The notes under the pieces were generated by a model. It ran no database searches, was not told the DNA's origin, and was given only the letters and a program-made list of their open reading frames with translations. Positions 1 through 10,707 of a stretch of 64,000 bases of DNA are shown here, piece by piece. The position numbers and the translations under genes were made by a program. Location of the stretch: NCBI RefSeq assembly GCF_029852145.1, contig NC_079979.1, forward strand, positions 15,511,901 through 15,575,900, written 5' to 3'. Numbering within the stretch: the stretch's first letter is position 1; the number at the start of each line of letters is the position of its first letter. Source of the DNA: Microplitis mediator. Its lineage: Eukaryota; Arthropoda; Insecta; Hymenoptera; Braconidae.

Positions 1-2101
1 TCCGAGGCTTTGTGATACGAGAATAATGTGTCCCGATTTATGTAATAAAGCTGACAAGTGTCTGGCGGTGGACATCCGGATAAAATTGGAGCGTTTGTTA
101 TCACATCTAGACACAACAGTTTTGTTAACCAGTCTTCAACTTGGTCTCCCGGCTTGTAACGGATCGATTCGTCGAGAGTTATCTCGAGCAGCTGGCGACC
201 TAGACTTTTTTCAAGCTTAGCCTTCTCAGATTTATCATTTGTGTTGGAGACGGTGCTCTGGCTTCTCAGCTGCTGGAGAAGTTTCAGTGACAATGAACGA
301 CCTGTTCCTTCGTAGCCGTTTATGGTCGATGATAAAAATACTAGATAGGGTCCGAGAAGTGACTTGACGTAAGGCAAAGGTATTGCCGCTGCCTCATCTA
401 TTACTAGTAATTCAGCCTGACTTAATTTATTTGAATCCGTAGGATGAATGTATTGGATTGTTTGACGATGATCGCGTGTCACGTTGATACGAACTATCGC
501 TTTGCGGAACTCGGGGTTTGTCGATTCTATCAAATCGTAGTCGGAAGTTTTTGAATATGCGAGCGCATCAAAACCTGGACAAAAAAAATTCAATATTTAG
601 GTAAATCTTAGAGAATGTCCCCATTTTTTTGAATTAAATAATGAATAAAAAAAATACGAACCTTTGCAAATAAATTCGAAGACAGTTTTCAAATTTTCTG
701 GACTAGGACTTGTGATGTAAATGTTTGAGTACCCGAATGCTACTGCGCCAGCAATAGCAAGTCCGAGCGTCGCTGATTTACCGCGTCCACGTGCTGCAGT
801 CAGTGATACAGTAGACCGTAGAGTTTTCTCGGAAATAGTTTCGATGAATTTTAGCAAAGCTTTCGCCTGGTCGGCAGTCTTGCAGCAGTTTATCAGCGAC
901 GAGATTGGCTGAGTATCTTGGAAGCTTTCTTTCAGCAGATTCAACTCGTTCGATGATTCGTCATCAGCTGAGGCCTTTGGTACCGGGTCTATTTTTAAAT
1001 TCTGCGAGGATATCGGCAGCACGCGTAATTGGTCGTCGACCGCGAGACAGCGTTTGCACGAAGCCAGTGACAGGAGGAAACGTTCGTTGAACCGGCACAC
1101 GATGTCCTGGTGAGCTTCGGTACGATATCGTTGATGGACGTCCATTGTCATTGTGTATAATTGTTTAAGTGAATTAACGGACTGTAATAAAAGAATTACC
1201 AACCCACCGCCTTCAACAGTTTCTATTGTCCGGGCTAATAAATTTGGAGTCAGCGCCTCAAAGTCCTAAATGATAAATTAATTAATTGGTTGATTAAATA
1301 AATAATTTATTTGACTGATGAATAAATACCTGAAGAATACACATTCCAAAAGTCTGTCCTAGGATAGTATGAGTCTCGTTGTAATAACAGTAACGTATTT
1401 GTGATGATAAAACAAATATTTCGAACGGGTCATCAGAATCAGTATCTATTTTTCCCGCTTTTACTTTATTTTTTATCTTTTTCATACGTTTCTGGCGATG
1501 GCTACTGAATCCCAGCTCCTTTTTGTAACACCATAGTATATTTGGCTTTGGTTTTACTGATGATTTTAACAGCATGTGATGTAACACGACAATCTATAAG
1601 AAAAAAAATTAAATATAGAAAAATATATGGTTTCAATTAATGATCCTGAAATTAATAAACAATTAATGATTTTCGGATTTTTTTTCAACATTTCAATAAA
1701 AAAAAAACTAAAGAAATGCACGTGTAGAAAATTAAAAAAAATATAGGTGCAATTTTTCGAAATATTTATTTTTTTATGATCCTGAAATTAGCAAACAATT
1801 AAAAATTTTAGGATTTTATTTTGAACAATTAAATTTGAAGAAAAAAAGAAACTGAAAAAATGCACATGTATAAAATTAAACAGACTAGAAGTGCAATTTT
1901 ATTTTTTATAATTTATTGTCTTTTAAAAAATCCAAAAATTATTAGACGGCTGACTTCAGTATCAATTTTTTTTATAATTTATGGTTCTAAAAAAAATCTA
2001 AAAATGATTAGAAGTTGGCTAACTTCAGTATCATTTCAATTATTAAATGATCCTGGTTAGCAGACGATTAGAAATTTTCGGATTTTTTTTCAACAGTTTA
2101 A

Positions 2102-2143
<42 letters not shown>

Positions 2144-3131
2144 GCACATGTAGAAAATTAAAAAAACTATAGGTGCAATTTTTTGAAATATTTTTTTTTT
2201 TTAATTTACGGTTTAAAAAAAAAAATAATAAATTAGTAGAAGTCGGCTAACTTGTATCATTAAATTATGGTCCTGAAATTAACAGACAATTTACAATTTC
2301 CGATTTTTTTTTCAACAAATCGATGACAGAAAAAAAAAAGAAACTAAAAATATGCACATGTAGGAAATTAAAAAAGCTGTAAGTGCAATTTTTTGGAATA
2401 TTTTTTTTTTAATTTAGCGTTTTTATAAAAATGAATAGACGTCGGCTAATTTCAGTACCATTTTAATGAATGGTACTACTAGTAGCAGACATCAGACTAT
2501 TCTGTAATTTTTATAAACAAATTAAGGTAAAAGACCTAGTACTCACTCCATGTTTATGTATAGATATATTTAGTAAATGTAAATATACAAATACATGAGT
2601 GATCGGGTACTAGTTCTCTGATCAGGTACTAGATCTCTTACCATAACTGTAAGTAAAATAACATTTTTGAATATGCAGAAAAATATTTTTTACAAGTATT
2701 CAAGTTGTTAATTTAAAAAAAAAAATAATTATTTTAATGTCTGCTAATTTCGATACCAATCGAATTAATTAATGAGTGTGAATGTAGCAGACATCAGACA
2801 AATTTAAAATTATAAATAAATGGAGTAAATAATTATTAAAATTAAATTTTAAAAAATGCACTTTTAGAAAATTTTGAAATTGATAAGTGCATTTTTTGTA
2901 AATATTATTTTTTTAATTACATACTCTATTTATTTATAGTTTTAAATTTGTCTGATGTCTGCTACATTTACACTCATATTAATTTACTAAAAGTTAGAAT
3001 ATTAAATTTAAATTTTTAAATACCTGGTCTCGCGCTTTTTCACCGATAACGACAAACATCGTTCTGTGTCCTTCAGAAACTCCATTTTCTATCAAGGTAC
3101 GGATGCGGTTATCCAACTTCTTACGAACCAT
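1..3131 (-). CDS. NAT10: NAT10/Kre33 RNA cytidine acetyltransferase, N-terminal part (cut by window edge)
   Basis: The coding exons on the minus strand are 3131-3024, 1593-1330, 1265-662 and 574-1, all with GT-AG junctions and compatible phases, giving about 516 residues before the window ends. The start MVRKKLDNRIRTLIENGV and the strings LWCYKKELGFSSHRQKR and RYCYYNETHTILGQTFGMC are typical of eukaryotic NAT10. The helicase part has a Walker A P-loop (RGRGKS, about residues 283-288) and a Walker B-like VIDEAAAIPL in the last exon. Family knowledge: NAT10 acetylates cytidines of 18S rRNA and tRNA with acetyl-CoA and ATP, acts in the nucleolus and is needed for small-subunit maturation. The GNAT acetyltransferase and C-terminal domains lie beyond base 1, so they cannot be assessed. 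Intron 1 (1594-3023) is packed with hairpin elements. Confidence 0.95.
1640..2034. repeat. Family A hairpin element (A1) with a second copy (A2) inserted in it
   Basis: A1 starts with ATGATCCTGAAATTA at 1640 and ends with the inverted counterpart GGCTAACTTCAGTATCAT at 2034. At about 1776-1964 a second complete copy interrupts it: the second copy begins ATGATCCTGAAATTAGC and ends CTGACTTCAGTATCA. The sequence on each side of the insert joins up as an ordinary family A copy. It lies in NAT10 intron 1. There is no coding capacity, so it is non-autonomous and MITE-like. Confidence 0.75.
2047..2461. repeat. Family A hairpin elements A3 (2047-2260) and A4 (2267-2461)
   Basis: Two further copies lie head to tail in NAT10 intron 1. 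Each has the TCCTG..TTAGCAGAC / GTCGGCTAACTT..GTA inverted ends and a central AATGCACATGTAG...TAGGTGCAAT stem. A3 carries a run of roughly 35 A (about 2105-2140) where other copies have a shorter A-rich stretch, so it includes an expanded homopolymer. Confidence 0.7.
2469..2759. repeat. A/B-intermediate hairpin with a nested short GGTAAAAG element (2525-2642)
   Basis: The outer ends are TGGTACTACTAGTAGCAGAC and its degenerate inverse around 2735-2759. They share GTAGCAGACATCAGA with family B and the position of TAGCAGAC with family A. Inside it, 2525-2642 is a separate 118-bp hairpin with ends GGTAAAAGACCTAGTACTC and the inverse CTAGATCTCTTACC. That inner unit resembles the ends of the larger element at 19269-19953. 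Confidence 0.6.
2772..2977. repeat. Family B hairpin element, copy 1
   Basis: This 206-bp element begins ATGAGTGTGAATGTAGCAG and ends with the inverted CTGCTACATTTACACTCAT. It has long imperfect inverted arms and a central TGCAC...GTGCA stem. Three other copies lie at 17880-18084, 19036-19242 and 47651-47857. It sits just inside the 5' end of NAT10 intron 1. Confidence 0.8.
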
Positions 3132-3189
3132 TTTTCTGCTTTTTTTATTTATTTATATATTTTTGCTAAATAATAATTGATTATTTAAA

Positions 3190-3262
3190 CACGTGTCGGC
3201 CAAAGTGGCAAAAGCGGAAGATAGGTTATGTTGAACCTATGGAGTTTATTTAAAAACACGTG
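3190..3262. promoter_or_regulatory. Two CACGTG E-boxes in the NAT10 proximal promoter
   Basis: CACGTG hexamers occur at 3190-3195 and 3257-3262, that is 59 and 126 bp upstream of the NAT10 start codon at 3131. CACGTG is the Myc/Max-type E-box, commonly found near ribosome-biogenesis promoters in insects. The function here is an inference from position and the class of the gene. Confidence 0.5.
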
Positions 3263-3463
3263 GTTCTAATGAATGCCGGATAATTGTATCTCGCAATCAA
3301 TTATTTGTAGAGATATATTATCTCTACTTACTAAATAATATTTAATAATACGTATAAACAACACGATATTTGTTTTGATTTCTCAATTAAAATAATAATT
3401 GAATTATAATATTTCTATAACTTATTTATAAGTTTTCAATTGAACCAGTAAACAATTGATTTA

Positions 3464-3751
3464 CTACTCTATCTCTACTGTTTCCTGTTCTGTGCAGTTA
3501 GTGTACAATTCTAACACTCCACCGTCCCCAACATTGAGCAAGCACTGGATGTCAGTCGCTGTCTTTGAAAACAAATTTTTTTTTGCGCGCGCACATGTAG
3601 CTCCGTCGCTTTTTCGAATAATTATATGGAATTTTTGAGCTCCTGTAATGGTCTTAGCTGTATTGTATAGCAAATCTAATGTTTCTTTTGCTTCGAAATA
3701 GTTACTTCTCAATAAATAAAAACATTTATTATAACTGCTCATAAATAGCAT
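3464..3751 (-). CDS. Small unrecognised protein, 95 residues
   Basis: An intact ORF starts at ATG 3751 and stops at 3464, with an in-frame stop three codons upstream of the ATG, so the start is not simply missed. The protein is hydrophilic with no signal peptide or membrane segment. An N-terminal Y/L-rich helical part (FEAKETLDLLYNTAKTITGA) is followed by a basic KSDGATCARAKKNLF segment and an acidic end. I do not recognise the family. Codon use is balanced and the local composition is less AT-rich than its flanks, which favours a real gene. It is on the same strand as NAT10, 332 bp upstream of the NAT10 start. A family A hairpin begins only 11 bp upstream of the ATG. It could be an exon of a larger gene, but I see no partner exon. 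Confidence 0.45.
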   Translation of the reverse strand: MLFMSSYNKCFYLLRSNYFEAKETLDLLYNTAKTITGAQKFHIIIRKSDGATCARAKKNLFSKTATDIQCLLNVGDGGVLELYTNCTEQETVEIE

Positions 3752-3761
3752 TAACTTTTAT

Positions 3762-3965
3762 ATGATCCTGAAGTTAGCAGCCAATTAAAATTTTTTGGAC
3801 TTTTTTTTCAATACTTAAATTTGAAGAAAAAAAAAAACTAAAAATATACATATGTAGGAAATTTAAACAACTACAGGTGCAAATTTTTCAAATACTTTTT
3901 TTTTATAATTTATTGCTAAAAAAAAAGCCAAAAAATTATTAGACGTCGGCTAACTTCAGTATCAT
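3762..3965. repeat. Family A hairpin element A5
   Basis: Ends ATGATCCTGAAGTTAGCAG (3762) and GTCGGCTAACTTCAGTATCAT (ending 3965) are inverted to each other, with the usual central CATATGTAGG...CTACAGGTGCA stem. It abuts the start codon of the 95-residue ORF. Confidence 0.75.
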
Positions 3966-5201
3966 ACTTTTATTTACTGTTTTAAATCCCTACTCAGAAT
4001 AAAAAAATATCGAAATCAATTTATAATATGCACAAAAAACAGGTGTACAGTGTCAAAAATCGATACTGATAATAATTTATAGCGAAAAAAAAATTTTTTT
4101 AATTTTCAAAAATCGAAAAAAAATAGTAATGATGGAAGGCCCACTAGCGGACCGGGCTTAAAAGTTGCAGAATCGATAGAAGTTTAAGATAGAACATTTT
4201 CAAGAAAATCGAAGAATACGTTAAGTTTTTAAAAACACGGTTGAAAACTTAAAATTCAAAAATCTTGATTGAATACATTTTGTATATTTGTTTTGTATTT
4301 TTTGCTGTAAAGGCCATCTAAAAACGAAAATTTTGAAAAAAAAACCATTGAATTTCGACCATTATTACGAAAGTTATCATCATAAAACCATAAAAAGAGC
4401 GGTTTTTTTGAAAATTCGATATTTTTTGAACCATTGATTAAAAAATCTCAAAATTTTCCAGGAAGCCTCTATTGAGGGGTACTAAAAAATACAAAAAAAT
4501 TAAGAAAATCGGAAAAATCAATTTTTAAAAACGTCCGATTTGGCGTGGAATGTCCTATATAGAAAATGGCCCAATGCAATTATATAAAATTATATATAAA
4601 TGATACAGAAAATATATTTTTTTAAAAGAAATATAATTAAATTTTTTGGTGCCCGGATTCTTTGACATATTTTAGGAATTAAAAAATTACTTTCTTTTTT
4701 TATCAAAAAGATAATATATGTATTTTATTAAACTACAATTGATTTCCAACGCCCAATAACAAAAATTAACTTTTGATTATGTTAACTATTACATGAAAAT
4801 CTCGTTATTAAAATTAATAAATAAATTTAAATAACCTAATTATTTAAAAAACAATTTGTTTTATTTAATTGTAACATGTATTTTCAAAAATAACTAAAAA
4901 TACGATTTACATGATAAAAAAAAAGTTCTAACTCTCAAAAGACAATAATTATAATAGTCATAATAATCGACAGTAATAATCTACAATAATTACGTGTTAT
5001 AAAAAAGTGTACAATTATTGCAATTAAAAAAAAAAAAAAATTGTAAAAATTTCCTGTAAATACATAAATATATATCATCAGTCTACTCTAAATTTTTAGA
5101 GTAGATTTTAACAATTGTTCGTGTTAAAATCTATTCAATTTAATTATTTTCTTAATAAATAATCAATCAAGCAATCAATCAATCACTCAATAAATGGAGT
5201 A
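3966..5201. other. AT-rich intergenic DNA and probable bonus 3' UTR
   Basis: No gene seen. The part at 4130-4560 looks like decayed repeat (repeated AAAATCGA-type motifs). The segment next to bonus holds a minus-strand AATAAA (forward TTTATT at about 4859-4864) that could end its transcript. Confidence 0.4.
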
Positions 5202-7632
5202 TTAATCATTGATTATACGCCGATATTTTCTATTAGGTGGAAATAAATCTTCATCCTCTTCGGGTGTCAGCAGTGGATCATCGTACGCGTAATTCGGTGC
5301 CCATTTCAATAATAATTTCTCGAAAAATTCTTCGAGATTACGCGCTTGTTGATACACTTGTGAATCGACCTATTAAATAATAATAATAATCATCAATCAG
5401 TAATTAATAATTAATAATAATGAATAGTAAATGATAAATAATAAAACTTACTGGGTTAAAAGTATAAGCATTTTTAAACATTAATCTTATATCCGCCATT
5501 ACTTGTTTTAAATCAGTGTAATGATTCGGGTTATCTGATTTCAACTTATCTCTAATTACATCTAAGGCAATCGGTTTTTTTATAACCTGATGATATTCTA
5601 TGATCTGTAAATTTTTAATTTATTAATTAATTAATTAATCAAGTAAATAAATACACAAAGTAACGAGACCGATAGCAATATTGTCTCTAATTGGGGACAA
5701 TATCTTTTCTTTTGTTAAGTAAATAAAAAAATTACATGTCTAATTACAATTGTTTTTTTTAATTATAGGAATGCAAAGTCCTATGAATAGTAGATTACAC
5801 ACTAAGGAAGAAAAGAAGAACATTTTTACCCACGTGTATAATTTCCCACCTGAGCCGAAGGCGAAAAAGTCGCGGAAAAAATTTTTTCAGGATACCAGCA
5901 TCGAAAATTGAAGTTTCAGTGTCACTACAACCAGTCGATACAAACTAATTTCAGTCCGATGTTGCAAATTAATATCAGCAAACGCGTAAATTGTGAATGC
6001 CTTCAGTCTGCGGGCAGAAACAGACTTGTTCCGTTCCTTGGGACCAAACAAATAAAGTTTCTGCCCGCTGACTGCAGACTTTCGCAGTTTAAACTCTGAT
6101 ACTTGTCATTTGTTTAATAGTAATTTCAGAGCATTAATTTTATTTACGTAAATGACAGTTCTGACTGTGATCAAGTTCTATAAAAATTAGTGTCAATACT
6201 AAATAGTATTATAGTTTCTGCTTAATTATAAGTTGCAAATTACAATTTAATAGTTGATCACACAATTGGTCTTAAATTAACTTGTTTCTGACTGGCAGCT
6301 CACACTGAAACTTCAAGTTCTAATGCGGGTAATCATGAAAAACTTAGTGTGTAACTCAGGATTAAACACTGCGGGTGATGTCAGCCAACTTCACCCTGGT
6401 CTAAAATCGTTGTTTCATCCCTTGTCACACAATATACTATTTTCTTATACTTTTAATAATTAAAAAAAAATTTTTCATATATTGTACGCCTATAAAAATT
6501 AAAAAAATTTAATGTCACTATTTTCTAACTAAATTTTTTACTGAAACTTAAAAATCCCCTTAGCTGTTGTGCTAGTGGTCTCGTTGCTGTAAATAAAAAT
6601 ATATTTATATAATAATAAATATTTACTTCTCGAGAAACGACTTCTCGAAATGGAAGACTTTGTTCATACTGGCAATAGAGCTCTAAAACAATTCTTTGAG
6701 CTATTCTTAGGTCCTTTGGACTCATCGTGTTTGATCGTCTATCTTCAGGTGGGTCTTCTGAACAATCTAATACATTTGTACACAGCATACATTGCCAGGT
6801 TTCACTTTCACTGCAACACATATTTATATAACATTAATTAATAATTTAATTATCTGTTAAGTAAAAGTATCTTCGAATATTTTAAATTAGGGTGCATTCA
6901 AAAATCCTCTAGCTCTAGCCAAGCGTTGCCATATAGCGAGAGCTAGATCTAGAGCATTTCCGAATGCTCCCTAATTATTTCATTGCTCCCTAATTAATTA
7001 ATTATAAATAATAAACTTACTCAGGAAAAGTTTTCAAACTGGGAATGTGGCAGTACAAGTGAAATACTTTCGGACACTTATCGCAGCACAGAACAGCATC
7101 ACCGCCGTCCATGCAAACTGCGCACCAATCTTCATTCGGATCATCTTTAGTCATCGAGACAGCAGTCGCTTTAGCATCTGACAGAACAACTAAATAAATT
7201 CCTTACAATAAAAACCAAAAAAGAAAATAATTAAATAATTAAATAAATTACCAGATGCATTGTCCATATTAATTCCTTCATCAGTTGAACTGTCGACTTG
7301 CGAAGTGTCCATTTGATTTTTCTGCGCCTCTGGTATCACGACAATTCCATTGGAATCCAACTTGGCGATAGTGAGCATCAAGTCGTTCAGTGATTTCTGG
7401 CAAAATTTATCCAAAGTTTTTTCAGTTTCATCGGATTTACCTGGAACTGGACTCGGAGTCTTCGGTACTGATGACGAGACTGTATTTGCAAGACCACTGA
7501 CATTCGCCAGCTGTATCAACTGGTTCTGTCCATTGACATTAACGCCAGCACTTATATTTTTCGGGTGGTTTATATTAATACCACTATTAGTATTATTATT
7601 ATTATTATTAATATTATTAATATTATTATTAC

Positions 7633-7672
<40 letters not shown>

Positions 7673-10012
7673 ATTATTATTAATATTACTCATATTATTA
7701 GCATTGTTGCTGTTATTATTGTTAGCGATATTATTATTGTTTTGATTCTTCAAAATAATTTTAAAATCATCGTGATGTGGAGGCACTAGTCGGACGTTGG
7801 GTCTCGGATAATATATTGGCTGGATGTTACCCTGGGGTATGTGCCAGCGAGCTGCTTGCGGATACAGCGGGTAGTTTATCGGTGAACTGACACCGGTTGC
7901 ACCTGGAGTCAATTGTTGGACACGTCCACCGGAGACCAACGCGGGATTTGTTGGTTGATATGTAGGCGGTGCTGTGCGAGGTATAGTGACATTGCCACCG
8001 GGATATCGGTAACCTGGTGGTAGTCTGTAAGTAACGTGATTTGTTGCTGGACGAAATGGAGGCGGGTTGTGGGCTAGAAGTCCTCGTAAGCTGGAGTTCT
8101 GTCCACTGAGTTGGTCCATGTGAAGTTGCTGCTGCTGCTGTTGGTGTTGTTGCTGCTGTTGCTGCTGCTGCGGGTGGGTCGATGATGTCACTTGCTGTTG
8201 ATGACAATTCGGCAGACCAGTTCGTGACATCATCATGGGTCTCATTGTCGATCCGTTGTACATCGTATAGGGCATGCGCTGATGTGGCTGAAGTGTCTGA
8301 GGTGATGATCTTGGTGGCATTGTGTGAGCTGGATATGGTGGCGGGTAATTTTGCTGTAAATTAAATTTCGTTATTATCAATTTTTAAAATATATTTTTAT
8401 AAAAACTTACTTGGTTTGGTTGCAGTGATTGTAATCCTGGAAGTTGTTGTTGTTGAGGTTGAGGAGGAGGTTGAGGTTGAGGTTGAGGTTGAGGCTGAGG
8501 CTGAGGTTGCGGCTGCGGTTGAGGAGGATAAGGCAAAGTAACAGTTGGAAATGAACCGGCTTGCGCTGCTGTTTGCTGAAGATTAACAGAAGATCCGTCA
8601 TTACTTAAAAGAGGACTTTGTTTCGGCTCAGCAGGAAGCTCTCCAACTAAAGTTGTTGGAGTGCTGGTACCCGATGATGGTGAACCAGAGGGATAAACTC
8701 TGCCGTCAACGACAATAGCACCAATTGACGATATTATTTTAATAAGATCCGGTACTTTTTCTAGTGACAAATTTATTCTCACTGGAATTTCCGGGTTCGG
8801 AATATCCGCTCGTCGATTTTTAATCCGCTGTAAATGTCCAACTACGGATTTTTTGCTATAAAGTATTTCCATGTCCGAGCCTTTTTCTAGCGCATAGTTA
8901 ACAAACTGTATGCAGTGATCAGTGAGCTTAGACAGCTGGTCCAGAGCTTCTTTTTTCTCATTCAAAGTCGACTGTTTCTGATCGCAGACTTCAGTCAGCC
9001 GAGTTATCAACTGCTTACCCCGGGAACTTATAGCCTTGGTCAGCTGTACCACCATCCGAGTTATTTCCTGTACAAGACGTTTCTTTTTATCAACAATCAG
9101 CACCTGCCGCTCCTCAATAACTTTCATTGCACTTTTCAACAATACCCGTTTATAAATAACTTCTTTTAGCAGCGTAGACACCGACGCACGTGTGTCAAAA
9201 GCTATTTCGCGAATAAATTTATACTTATGGTTACGATGATCAGTCAACTGACAGTCCCGACACGTCAACTGATCGCAAGTCTGACAAAATAACGTCAACT
9301 GTTCATGAGTGTGGATCGAGCAGAACAAACAACTCAATTGTAACAGTTTCAAATTTTTTTTCTCCAAATCTGATGCTGATTGCTGATTAGTCACTTCATT
9401 TTTCGGCTTTATCGTATGATCTTTGGTTATTTTCAATCTCTGATGCGCATTGACACAATTTTCACAAATAAATTCCTTGCAGTCAACACACCAGCTCGTT
9501 GCCGAGGCGTTATCATGACAACTTGTGCATTTTTTATCATCATCAGGATCTGTAGTGTCATCAGAAGTGTCACCACCACCAGCAGAACTTTCTAAATCAT
9601 CAAGCAGCAAAAACTTACTGTGAAATTTATTGTCTATTAAATTTTCAGTCTGAGTCGCGACATTGCAAACCTGACAGACAATAACATTTGACTCAATAAG
9701 TATATCAGAGTCTGAGTAGACATTGTGGTCACTTAATTTTCTTGCGATACAAGAAGTACATGCGGCATGCAGACACTCAAGTAATTTTGAATTGTCATCG
9801 CTGGTAAATGTTTTGCTGCAGAAAACACATTTTGCCAAAAATGTCCGCGCCTCGGAATGACTCTCTGGTGTACAGACATTTCGTTGCTCCTGGTCGTCAT
9901 CTTCTGCTGGTTGCTGGGCCGGTGGCTGCAATTCTTGAGTATTTATGCAGTCAAGTGGCTCTTCCTTGACTGATGCCAAGGCCACTGTTAGTTCTTCCGC
10001 TTGTTCCTCCAT
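5202..10012 (-). CDS. bon: Bonus / TIF1-family (TRIM24/28/33-like) transcriptional co-regulator
   Basis: Six coding exons (10012-8411, 8353-7252, 7189-7021, 6810-6627, 5604-5452, 5369-5202) join in phase to 1125 residues, about the size of the family. Domain order: RING-like Cys-rich region (about 62-116), B-box 1 (162-200), B-box 2 (228-265), coiled coil (about 270-400), Pro/Gln and Asn-rich linker, PHD finger (about 923-970, WCAVCMDGGD, CCDKCPKVFH, WQCMLC, all C4HC3 ligands present) and a C-terminal bromodomain (about 1000-1105, with YHQVIKKPIALDVI and NAYTFNP). Known role: chromatin-bound cofactor that reads histone tails and modulates nuclear-receptor and heterochromatin-linked transcription. 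Gln runs (about 586-611) and an Asn tract of nearly 60 residues (about 737-795) enlarge the linker. The start was chosen as the first ATG of the open frame. Confidence 0.95.
5793..6430 (+). repeat. Dispersed repeat M, copy 1 (bonus intron 5)
   Basis: About 600 bp that recurs in inverted orientation at 14218-14820 in a WDR55 intron. Matching landmarks include GTGATGTCAGCCAACTTCAC, TTTCTGCCCGCTGACTG and CGCGTAAAT. An internal inverted repeat (GCGGGCAGAAAC at about 6011 and GTTTCTGCCCGC at about 6058) is present. No intact protein. The class is unknown. Confidence 0.7.
6886..6975. repeat. 90-bp hairpin element with about 33-bp inverted ends
   Basis: The two ends, starting ATTAGGGTGCATTCAAAAAT and (reverse) ATTAGGGAGCATTCGGAAAT, are inverted and occupy most of the element, which lies in bonus intron 3. 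A second CATTGCTCCCTAATTA just downstream looks like a partial end. Confidence 0.65.
7565..7745. repeat. (ATT)n coding microsatellite, poly-Asn tract of bonus
   Basis: Imperfect ATT trinucleotide repeats on the plus strand are read as AAT (Asn) in bonus, interrupted by Ser, Ile, Ala and Met codons. The open frames on the plus strand here (Ile/Leu-rich) are antisense artefacts of the repeat. Confidence 0.85.
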
Positions 10013-10707
10013 TCTGTCAAATAATTTTTATATAAATAATTAACACTAAAACTTTATGTTTAAATTATGAGTCTCCCATAAAATTTGTTGTCATCATTTT
10101 TTAATTAAATGGAATTATATTTAACTGTCAAAAATTTAAACATTTAAAATTCTAGGAGCATTTTTTTAAAACCAAGCGTTTTGTTTTAGGTTAATAATTT
10201 TATCTACATGATGTTTATGTTCGTTTATTTATTTACTTTAATTAATTTATGACTTTTAAAATCCTCACCTAAGGATTCACTGTTCAAAAGTTTATTTTTT
10301 TTATAAATATTTAAACTTCACATTATTTATCAAGAGTTTTTATTTTTTTTTTTTTTACTTAAAATTTTTTTAACTCTGTACTTTTTTGGGCTGTTTCATT
10401 GGACATGTAGTTGCGCTTTCTCTGCACTCCCTGTACTTGGATTGGGTAATAATTTATTTTACTATAGTGTTTTGTGAAGGATTACTATAGTAGGCTATGA
10501 TAATAATAATAATGATAATTGCTAAAGCCAACTGTAGACCAGACCACCAACACCAAGACCAAGGCGGTTACTGTTATAAGAAAGAGACGGAAGCTACAAA
10601 AAGATGAAAGTTTTCATGGTGATCATTCTTTTTTTCAGCTAAAGAAAAATTTGTAAGGAAATTTTTATAATTTCCCTCCTGCTCATGATCGGGAAGTTGA
10701 TTTTTTT

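Noticed and set aside
6541..6595. Extra exon after bonus exon 4 (acceptor-like TTTACAG then CAACGAGACC)
   Set aside because: All phase-compatible readings hit a stop at once, while joining 6627 to 5604 reconstructs a complete bromodomain.
7350..7789. Plus-strand open frames rich in Leu/Ile opposite bonus exon 2
   Set aside because: They are antisense readings of the ATT repeat that encodes poly-Asn on the minus strand.
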